A stretch of DNA of 11,671 bases from Gammaproteobacteria bacterium (GTDB taxonomy: Bacteria; Pseudomonadota; Gammaproteobacteria; Pseudomonadales; UBA7434): contig JAJRPK010000007.1 of NCBI GenBank assembly GCA_024280785.1, positions 1-11,671 of the forward strand, written 5' to 3'. A program made the translations under genes and the position numbers. Position 1 is the first letter of the stretch. Each line of letters starts with the position of its first letter. Positions 7,022 through 11,671 of this stretch are shown in pieces. The notes below the pieces were generated by a model. The model made no database searches. It was not told the origin of the DNA and worked only from the letters and a program-made list of their open reading frames with translations.

Positions 7022-7272
7022 AGCTTAATTCGACGTCCACACCGTAACGATGCCAATATGTGTCTCACAGGCTATTCAACCATCGGCTTTAAAGCCCATC
7101 AAACAGCACTATCAAACATCTGCTGGCAATGATTGACCATCTTCGCCGTGCCATCTATATTAGCAGCCATCATGAGAGAGGCCGTGTCACAATCAAGCAT
7201 TTCAAGCCAAACCGATGCTGTTTTTTTTGTTAGGTTTAGCTCACTGGCTGAGGTAAAATGACCGCTTAGCAA

Positions 7273-7302
7273 TTGTCTCGGTCTTTACAATAGACATAGA
7301 AT
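7273..7302 (+). promoter_or_regulatory. Probable promoter of the TIGR02449-zapA operon
   Basis: TTGTCT (7273-7278) and TAGAAT (7297-7302) are separated by 18 bp and match the sigma-70 consensus at 4 and 5 of 6 positions. Transcription would start near 7309, giving a leader of about 90 bases that contains the 11-bp tandem repeat. Confidence 0.5.
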
Positions 7303-7397
7303 ATCTCGTCAATTGACCAAGCATACTTGAAACTTACTTAAAACTTACTTAAAACATAGATAAGATAAAGAGTCATCAGACAGGGCAAAACTAAACA

Positions 7398-7604
7398 ATG
7401 AAACAGCATCTGGAGCAGCTTGAAGATAAGCTCGATGAACTTATCGCTCTGTGCGCGTCGCTTGATAAAGAAAACAAAGCACTTCGCGGCCGAGAGACCG
7501 ACTGGAGTAGCGAACGACGCAAACTACTCATCAAAAATGAAACGGCCCGCAACAAGGTCGAAGCCATGATTACCCGCCTCAAATCTATGGAGACTGGCGA
7601 ATGA
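7398..7604 (+). CDS. Small coiled-coil protein, TIGR02449 family, partner gene of zapA
   Basis: This 68-residue cytoplasmic protein is nearly all predicted helix with heptad-like spacing of Leu, Ile and Met (HLEQLEDKLDELIALCASL, then a second helix to the end) and many charged residues. Size, composition and position directly before zapA match the TIGR02449 family of gammaproteobacteria, whose role is not settled. The last four bases are shared with zapA (ATGA), so translation is coupled and a role in the division apparatus, perhaps as a ZapB-like partner, is a reasonable inference. The ribosome site is weak: AGGG about 11 nt before the ATG. Confidence 0.88.
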   Translation: MKQHLEQLEDKLDELIALCASLDKENKALRGRETDWSSERRKLLIKNETARNKVEAMITRLKSMETGE

Positions 7605-7960
7605 AAGAATTATCCCGTGGTGTCGTCCCTAAAAAACCGGCTCCATCGATCATTTCTGACGAAATTATTGCATTAAATGTATCCGTATTGGGTAAAGAGT
7701 TTCAAGTCTCTTGCCCTCCTGATGAGCAAGATGACCTGGTCAAAGCTGCCATCGAGCTCGACAAAATGATGCGCGACATTCGCGATAACGGCAAAGTTAT
7801 TGGCCTTGAGCGCATAGCCATCATGGCTGCGTTAAATATCACCAACGAATTTTTACAGGCGAAAGACAAAATCGAAGGCAAAGAAACCGCCAGCATGTTA
7901 AGAAAACTAAACCGCAAGCTAGATAACGCGCTGCAAAGTGCAAAACAAATGGAGATTTAG
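7601..7960 (+). CDS. zapA: Cell division protein ZapA
   Basis: ZapA binds FtsZ, cross-links its filaments and helps form the Z ring at midcell. This copy is 119 residues (E. coli 109). The N-terminal domain contains NVSVLGKEFQVSCPPDEQDDL (about 27-47), where CPPDE is a family hallmark, then GLERIAIMAALNITNEFLQAK, followed by the long C-terminal coiled-coil helix that forms the tetramer. The first 20 or so residues are an extra, poorly conserved lead. The ATG overlaps the stop of the upstream coiled-coil gene and has GGAG 8 nt before it. It is followed by the 6S RNA gene, as in other gammaproteobacteria. Confidence 0.95.
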   Translation: MKELSRGVVPKKPAPSIISDEIIALNVSVLGKEFQVSCPPDEQDDLVKAAIELDKMMRDIRDNGKVIGLERIAIMAALNITNEFLQAKDKIEGKETASMLRKLNRKLDNALQSAKQMEI

Positions 7961-8069
7961 TCCTACCAGCCTTTCTACCGTCCTCTAACTAAAGATTTAG
8001 TACTATCGAACACCGTTGCTTAAATGCAAATACTCTATAACTTTTGTACCTGTATTGGCAAAGCTGGTT

Positions 8070-8075
8070 TATACT
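8070..8075 (+). promoter_or_regulatory. -10 element of the 6S RNA promoter
   Basis: TATACT lies 6-7 nt before the inferred RNA 5' end. There is no good -35 at 17 bp; TTGTAC (8044-8049) would need a 20-bp spacer. Promoter position is therefore supported mainly by the RNA fold. Confidence 0.55.
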
Positions 8076-8080
8076 GAAGT

Positions 8081-8263
8081 GGAACACCCTGAGGTATTAG
8101 CCAGTCAGCATGTCCTTGAGCCGATAATACCACTTAGGAGGTTTCTGGCAGTGTCTGTGTGCAGGCCCGACATGATCGGGACGCCTTCGAGATTGCAGGG
8201 GCCCCCACCTTGAACCTTTTTCGGTTCGAGGCCGCAATGGCAGCGGTACCCTGGGGTGTTCTT
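8081..8263 (+). ncRNA. ssrS: 6S RNA
   Basis: 6S RNA imitates an open promoter and holds sigma-70 RNA polymerase during stationary phase. The closing stem is GAACACCC (8082-8089) with GGGTGTTC (8254-8261), continued by GGTA (8093-8096) with TACC (8247-8250) and GCCA (8100-8103) with TGGC (8238-8241). The block CTTGAGCCGATA matches the E. coli CCTGAGCCGATA. The ACCTTGAACC stem closes with GGTTCGAGG (8208-8216 with 8223-8231), and a side hairpin pairs CCCGA (8166-8170) with TCGGG (8176-8180). Length of about 183 and position between zapA and fau agree with the family. The exact ends are inferred from the fold. Confidence 0.92.
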
Positions 8264-8375
8264 TCTATCCGTGTTCTTCGATCTGCTTTTTAGTGTTGTT
8301 CCATTCAGCATCCTCCGATACCCTTCTTTCTTCAGAACAGCACTCCGCGCTGGGCAATGACTGGGCAATATAAAG

Positions 8376-9002
8376 ATGACCAGTGATCAGCAAACAACTC
8401 AGAAAACAAAAAGGCACAACTTACGGAAACAGTATAGAAGTGCACGCAGGCGATTATCTCAAAAACAGCAAATGACCGCTGCCCTCCAGCTTACAAAAAT
8501 TTTGGCCTGTTGCCCCGAGTTTATTCGTGCCAAGCGTATCGCCTTTTATTTGCCCAATGATGGAGAAATCAGCCCCCTCCATGCCCTTCATCAGGCATGG
8601 AAAATGCGTAAGCAAACGTTTTTACCGGCTATTACCCAATACGGTGGGCGGGGGAAAAATTCTATGCAATTTGTTCGCTACCGGCGCCAAGACCCCCTCT
8701 ACTTAGGCGCATGGGGGTTAAGTGAGCCAAAAAAAAACCACCGCATTGTCTCGCTGCATTCCCTCGATTTAATTTTGGTACCACTGGTAGCATTTGATTT
8801 TAAAGGAAATCGTCTAGGTCGCGGAGGTGGATATTACGATCGCTATCTAGCCCAATCACGCAATAGCCATTGCAAAAAACCATTTTTACTCGGCCTCGCT
8901 CATCAATGTCAGCAGGCTGAATCATTGCCGATAAATGATTGGGACATCCCTCTGCAGGCAATCGCAACAGATAAAAAGCTTATTCGCGCAGCAAAATACT
9001 GA
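8376..9002 (+). CDS. fau: 5-formyltetrahydrofolate cyclo-ligase
   Basis: This cytoplasmic enzyme (YgfA, MTHFS) uses ATP to turn 5-formyl-THF into 5,10-methenyl-THF, clearing an inhibitory folate. It has 208 residues. Diagnostic motifs are LRKQYRSARRRLS near the N-terminus, the substrate-loop region IAFYLPNDGEI, and DLILVPLVAFDFKGNRLGRGGGYYDR (the LG.GGGYYDR signature), followed by LGLAHQCQQAESLPINDWDIPL. The ATG at 8376 has no good ribosome site, only GGG in ACTGGGCAATATAAAG. An 11-bp direct repeat (CTGGGCAAT at 8350-8358 and 8361-8369) lies just before it. It follows 6S RNA, with which it is usually co-transcribed, so its message may be made by processing of a longer 6S transcript. Confidence 0.96.
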   Translation: MTSDQQTTQKTKRHNLRKQYRSARRRLSQKQQMTAALQLTKILACCPEFIRAKRIAFYLPNDGEISPLHALHQAWKMRKQTFLPAITQYGGRGKNSMQFVRYRRQDPLYLGAWGLSEPKKNHRIVSLHSLDLILVPLVAFDFKGNRLGRGGGYYDRYLAQSRNSHCKKPFLLGLAHQCQQAESLPINDWDIPLQAIATDKKLIRAAKY

Positions 9003-9081
9003 ACGCATAACCGCTAAATGGCTGTATCCAATGAGATGATTGTGTGTGGTTTAGAATATAAAGTTCTGCAGCCCACAGTAA

Positions 9082-9168
9082 CTAGATAGCCGCTGAAATA
9101 ACCGGCGCTAATGCTGTGAGGGCAGTCCCTATTATAAAAACAAGGCAGGTGGCGTAATATGTATCCAT
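9082..9168 (-). CDS. Possible 28-residue single-helix membrane peptide
   Basis: From ATG at 9168-9166 a short frame reads MDTYYATCLVFIIGTALTAL and onward, ending ISAAI. Residues about 7-28 are one hydrophobic stretch long enough to cross a membrane. Only a weak GAGAA lies before the start. It could be a small membrane protein or chance; a longer frame upstream of this Met has no merit. I know of no family for it. Confidence 0.2.
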   Translation of the reverse strand: MDTYYATCLVFIIGTALTALAPVISAAI

Positions 9169-9282
9169 TGTTCTCAACTGGCAAATAAACTGTACTGAAT
9201 TGGACGACTTTCCGTAAAAACGACTGTCATTATTACCATGATAGCTAATAACAACACTCTGGCTGACACTCACTTGGTAAAA

Positions 9283-9298
9283 TGTGAGGTCACTCACA
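9283..9298. promoter_or_regulatory. Perfect CRP/Vfr-type operator
   Basis: TGTGAGGTCACTCACA matches the TGTGA-N6-TCACA consensus at all ten fixed positions, and the flanks (AA before, AA after) are A-rich as in strong CRP sites. Its centre (9290.5) is 61-62 bp before a start site implied by the -10 TATATA (9341-9346), the class I activation spacing, so rpiA is the likely target. A minus-strand target is also possible. Confidence 0.6.
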
Positions 9299-9340
9299 AA
9301 GAAAAAATCGCGGGAATTCAGCCAGCAGTTCATACACCTT

Positions 9341-9346
9341 TATATA
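9341..9346 (+). promoter_or_regulatory. Candidate -10 of an activator-dependent rpiA promoter
   Basis: TATATA with a start near 9352 would give a leader of about 115 bases to rpiA. The hexamer 17 bp upstream (TCAGCC) is a poor -35, which fits dependence on an activator at the site centred on 9290.5. Confidence 0.35.
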
Positions 9347-9467
9347 TCAACAGCCTACTGGTAAAACCTTAAATTAGAAGCCGGCTAGTGATAAATCAGT
9401 AACAAACTACGGCAGATGCCACAGCCAACCGTAACCTCAGCAGAAAACAGAAAACAGGAGACACTCG

Positions 9468-10148
9468 ATGCCGCTATCGGCTCAGGATCAACTTAAAAGT
9501 GATGTCGCAAATGCGGCCATCGACCACATTCAAGCTCGACTTGATCACGACAGCATTGTCGGTGTAGGTACGGGGTCAACCGTGAACTTTTTCATTGATG
9601 CTCTCGCCAAAAAAAAGGGCCACTTTAAAGCGGCGGTTTCCAGCTCTGAAGGCAGCTCGGAAAGGCTGCGCGAGCACGGCATTCCAGTACTCAACCTCAA
9701 TGAAGTTGGGGAATTAGAGTTTTATATCGATGGTGCGGATGAAACCAACCATCATCTGCAGCTGATTAAAGGTGGCGGCGCGGCGTTAACCCGTGAAAAA
9801 ATTATCGCTGCAGTAGCCAGAGAATTTATTTGCATTGCCGATGAAAGTAAAAAAGTAGACATCCTTGGCGATTTCCCACTCCCGGTTGAAGTGATTCCCA
9901 TGGCCCGTAGTTATGTGGCAAGAAAGCTTGCCGGCATGGGAGGGTCGCCAGTTTATAGAGAGGGTGTAGTGACCGATAACGGCAATCACATTTTAGATGT
10001 GTATAATTTTATGATCAGCAACCCCATCGAAACTGAACACCAGATCAATAACATCACCGGCGTCGTTACTAATGGTTTATTCGCCATACGCCCCGCAAAC
10101 GTATTGCTGCTCGGAACCTCTAACGGAGTTAACATCCAAACAGCTTGA
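9468..10148 (+). CDS. rpiA: Ribose-5-phosphate isomerase A
   Basis: RpiA interconverts ribose 5-phosphate and ribulose 5-phosphate in the non-oxidative pentose phosphate pathway, in the cytoplasm. It has 226 residues (E. coli 219). The phosphate-loop motif GVGTGSTVNFFIDAL is near residues 32-46. The active-site residues are all present: D88 and D91 (YIDGADE), K101 (IKGGGAAL) and E110 (TREKI), the catalytic base, with the same spacing as E. coli D81, D84, K94 and E103. The ATG at 9468 has a strong AGGAG (9456-9460) 7 nt upstream. It stands alone after a 465-bp gap with a CRP-type site. Co-transcription with the P450 gene (134 bp downstream) is possible but not suggested by function. Confidence 0.97.
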   Translation: MPLSAQDQLKSDVANAAIDHIQARLDHDSIVGVGTGSTVNFFIDALAKKKGHFKAAVSSSEGSSERLREHGIPVLNLNEVGELEFYIDGADETNHHLQLIKGGGAALTREKIIAAVAREFICIADESKKVDILGDFPLPVEVIPMARSYVARKLAGMGGSPVYREGVVTDNGNHILDVYNFMISNPIETEHQINNITGVVTNGLFAIRPANVLLLGTSNGVNIQTA

Positions 10149-10175
10149 CCCGTGCCTGTAGCCAACTCTAGCAAA

Positions 10176-10205
10176 ATGAACTTTTGTTTAATGAACATTT
10201 GTTGA
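10176..10205. repeat. 15-bp tandem direct repeat upstream of the P450 gene
   Basis: ATGAACTTTTGTTTA (10176-10190) and ATGAACATTTGTTGA (10191-10205) match at 13 of 15 positions. It could be a pair of binding half-sites or simple duplication. Confidence 0.5.
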
Positions 10206-10229
10206 CCTGATGAAAACAAAGCTTCACAC

Positions 10230-10241
10230 TTGACCGGTCAA
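10230..10241. promoter_or_regulatory. Perfect 12-bp palindrome, possible TetR-type operator of the P450 gene
   Basis: TTGACCGGTCAA is fully self-complementary and lies 41 bp before the P450 start. TTGAC is also repeated at 10202-10206 and 10242-10246. Palindromes of this TTGAC-N2-GTCAA form are common operators of TetR-family repressors of lipid and alcohol catabolism; the regulator itself is not in the window. Confidence 0.4.
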
Positions 10242-10282
10242 TTGACTAATAATCCCTAACGCTATTGCCTGCAGGAATGTTT

Positions 10283-11530
10283 ATGAGTGCTTGCCCCCAT
10301 ATCGACCTTTCTAGTCCCGACAGTTTCGTCGGTGGCATTCCTTTTGAATGGTTTAAAGAACTTCGCGCAGAACAGCCCGTATACTGGCAAGAACACTCAT
10401 CTTTTGAGACCGGCGGATATTGGGCTATCACCAAACATAAAGACCTTGATTTTATATCCAAGCAACCATTAATTTTTTCATCGGCAGAACGTACCTGCAC
10501 TATGCAAGATATCGACCCGAAAGAACTCGGGATGCAGCGTTTAATTCTCATCAACATGGATCCACCCGATCATATTCAGCACCGTCGCATCATCCGTGCG
10601 GCTTTTGTTCCCAAGGTTGTCGATTCTTATCACCCCCGCTTTAAACAAGTTGCCAAAGACATTGTCGATCGCATCGCTACAAATGGTAAATGTGAATTCG
10701 TAAAAGACGTTGCTTCCGAGCTTCCACTTATTGCCATCTGTGAATTAATGGGCGTTCCACTAGAGCATCGTCATAAAATATTTGAATGGACCAACGTCAT
10801 GCTGGGAAGTGATGATCCCGATTTAGCCACGACACAAGATGACGCTAAGCAAGCGATGATGGAGTTATTCATGTTTGGTCAGCAAATGGCTATTGATCAT
10901 GAGGCGGGCAAAACTCAAGGCACCGACACCAGTTATATTATGAGTGCACTACTAGACGGGGTTGATGGCGAAAAACTTTCACACGACGAATTTAGCAGTT
11001 TCTTTTTAATCTTATTAATTGCGGGCAACGAAACGACCCGCACTATCACATCGCACGGTATGCGCCTGTTAATGGACAACCCTGATGAACTGGAAAAATT
11101 AGTTAACGACCCAACAAAAATCCCCAATGCGATAGAAGAAATTTTACGGTACAACACCGCCGTAGTCGCCTTTCGACGAACCGCAATGGAAGACTCAACC
11201 TTACCCAGCGGCCACCTCATCAAAAAAGGCGATAACGTCGTTTTGTACTACCACTCGGCTAACCGGGACGAAGAAGTATTCGAGGATCCGGAGACCTTTG
11301 ATATAACCCGGCAAGAACGAAGTGACATTAAAAACAAACACCGCGCTTTTGGTATTGGCGAACATTTTTGCTTAGGATCACATTTGGCGCGACTGGAACT
11401 CCAGGTTATTTTTGAAGAAATAATCCCCAGACTTCGCAATCCAAAATTGGTAGGGCCTATATCCTGGTTACGATCCAATTTTATTAGTGGCATTAAAGAA
11501 ATGCACATCACCTTCGACGCAGAAGCCTAG
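10283..11530 (+). CDS. Cytochrome P450, soluble bacterial class (substrate unknown)
   Basis: This 415-residue haem monooxygenase uses oxygen and electrons from a ferredoxin system, neither part of which is in the window. Key motifs are DPPDHIQHR before the C-helix, the I-helix oxygen-activation motif AGNETT (247-252), ExxR in EEILR (E286, R289), the AFRRTA region, and the haem loop FGIGEHFCLGSHLAR with the cysteine thiolate at C363. It has no membrane anchor, as usual for bacterial P450s. The C-terminal WLRSNFISGIKEM resembles families such as CYP124, CYP125, CYP142 and CYP108/111, acting on sterols, branched fatty acids or terpenes; which one applies is a guess. The ATG at 10283 is preferred, since AGGA (10273-10276) lies 6 nt before it; the ATG at 10277 and the in-frame TTG at 10265 lack a placed ribosome site. 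Confidence 0.96.
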   Translation: MSACPHIDLSSPDSFVGGIPFEWFKELRAEQPVYWQEHSSFETGGYWAITKHKDLDFISKQPLIFSSAERTCTMQDIDPKELGMQRLILINMDPPDHIQHRRIIRAAFVPKVVDSYHPRFKQVAKDIVDRIATNGKCEFVKDVASELPLIAICELMGVPLEHRHKIFEWTNVMLGSDDPDLATTQDDAKQAMMELFMFGQQMAIDHEAGKTQGTDTSYIMSALLDGVDGEKLSHDEFSSFFLILLIAGNETTRTITSHGMRLLMDNPDELEKLVNDPTKIPNAIEEILRYNTAVVAFRRTAMEDSTLPSGHLIKKGDNVVLYYHSANRDEEVFEDPETFDITRQERSDIKNKHRAFGIGEHFCLGSHLARLELQVIFEEIIPRLRNPKLVGPISWLRSNFISGIKEMHITFDAEA

Positions 11531-11543
11531 TGTAATTCTCAAC

Positions 11544-11572
11544 CGCGTAGCGGATTCAACGTCCGCTACGCG
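11544..11572. terminator. Perfect hairpin after the P450 gene
   Basis: CGCGTAGCGGA (11544-11554) pairs fully with TCCGCTACGCG (11562-11572) around a 7-nt loop, 13 bases after the P450 stop. No T-run follows, so it is not a standard intrinsic terminator; it may protect the message 3' end or be a dispersed repeat. Confidence 0.5.
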
Positions 11573-11671
11573 CACAGCAAACACTCTTTATGTTTTGATC
11601 GTGCTACGTAGCTAGCCACAGTTTCAACAACCTACACTTCTTTTACCCAGCTTATTCGAGCCACCATCAAC

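Larger units (their letters stand above)
6948..7397. other. Divergent intergenic region between ygfB and the zapA operon
   Basis: This 450-bp gap has no gene I can support. It contains the ygfB promoter near 6993-7021, the presumed promoter of the zapA operon near 7273-7302, a perfect palindrome GGCTTTAAAGCC (7085-7096), a weak terminator-like element (AGCAT 7196-7200 pairing ATGCT 7215-7219, then eight T at 7221-7228, with a long 14-nt loop), and an 11-bp tandem AAACTTACTTA (7330-7340 and 7341-7351) in the leader of the downstream gene. The T-tract could be the 3' end of a small RNA on the plus strand, which is only a possibility. Confidence 0.6.
9003..9467. other. Intergenic region upstream of rpiA
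   Basis: In this 465-bp gap I see no clear gene. It holds a doubtful 28-codon membrane ORF on the minus strand (9168-9082), a perfect CRP-type site (9283-9298), and a possible rpiA promoter (-10 TATATA at 9341-9346). No terminator hairpin with T-run is evident after fau. Confidence 0.6.

Noticed and set aside
8105..8368. An 87-codon minus-strand frame
   Set aside because: It lies antisense to the 6S RNA gene, whose fold and conserved blocks explain the sequence; the translation has no family features.
9018..9089. A 23-codon plus-strand frame after fau
   Set aside because: There is no ribosome site and the peptide has no recognisable features.
9169..9333. N-terminal extension of the minus-strand frame to 9333
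   Set aside because: It would run through the CRP-type site, has no ribosome site, and its sequence is not protein-like.
9353..9467. Riboswitch in the rpiA leader
   Set aside because: I find no conserved aptamer motif or stable stem set in the leader.
10265..10282. Longer P450 start at TTG 10265 or ATG 10277
   Set aside because: AGGA at 10273-10276 is correctly spaced only for ATG 10283, and the extra residues are not family-like.

Overview
The window reads as chromosomal DNA of a gammaproteobacterium. The main reason is the conserved block ygfB-pepP-ubiH-ubiI facing a small coiled-coil gene, zapA, the 6S RNA gene and fau, an arrangement known from Escherichia coli and Pseudomonas. The company of a PQQ-dependent alcohol dehydrogenase and a soluble bacterial P450, together with moderate GC, would suit a marine lineage such as Cellvibrionales/Spongiibacteraceae, but that placement is a guess from gene content and style, not a phylogeny.

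Layout: 1-623 (minus) is the N-terminal third of an exported PQQ quinoprotein dehydrogenase, cut by the window edge. 724-1335 (minus) is yfbR, a 5'-deoxynucleotidase. 1336-1687 has no gene but holds an imperfect long inverted repeat set between copies of a 23-24 bp tandem repeat, the last copy of which forms the 3' end of ubiI. 1688-6947 (minus) is the operon ygfB-pepP-ubiH-ubiI, read from right to left, with a strong sigma-70-like promoter at 6993-7021. 6948-7397 is the divergent intergenic region. 7398-7960 (plus) is a TIGR02449-type coiled-coil gene overlapping zapA. 8081-8263 is 6S RNA. 8376-9002 is fau. 9003-9467 is non-coding apart from a doubtful 28-codon membrane ORF, and carries a perfect CRP/Vfr-type site. 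9468-10148 is rpiA. 10283-11530 is a cytochrome P450, followed by a perfect hairpin.

How the genes work together: UbiH and UbiI are two flavin monooxygenases of ubiquinone synthesis. They are translated from one message with PepP (proline aminopeptidase) and the UPF0149 protein. ZapA promotes FtsZ bundling at division, and the short coiled-coil protein translated with it may be a partner. 6S RNA binds sigma-70 RNA polymerase in stationary phase and is placed, as usual, just before fau (5-formyl-THF cyclo-ligase). RpiA serves the pentose phosphate pathway. The P450 and the PQQ dehydrogenase are the accessory, catabolism-like parts at the two ends.

I see no clear new biological system here; most of the window is conserved housekeeping. 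The most unusual things are the Lys/Arg-rich, histone-H1-like tail and basic N-terminus on PepP, the palindromic element embedded in a tandem repeat that supplies the ubiI stop region, and the perfect CRP-type site placed at a class I distance from a possible rpiA promoter.
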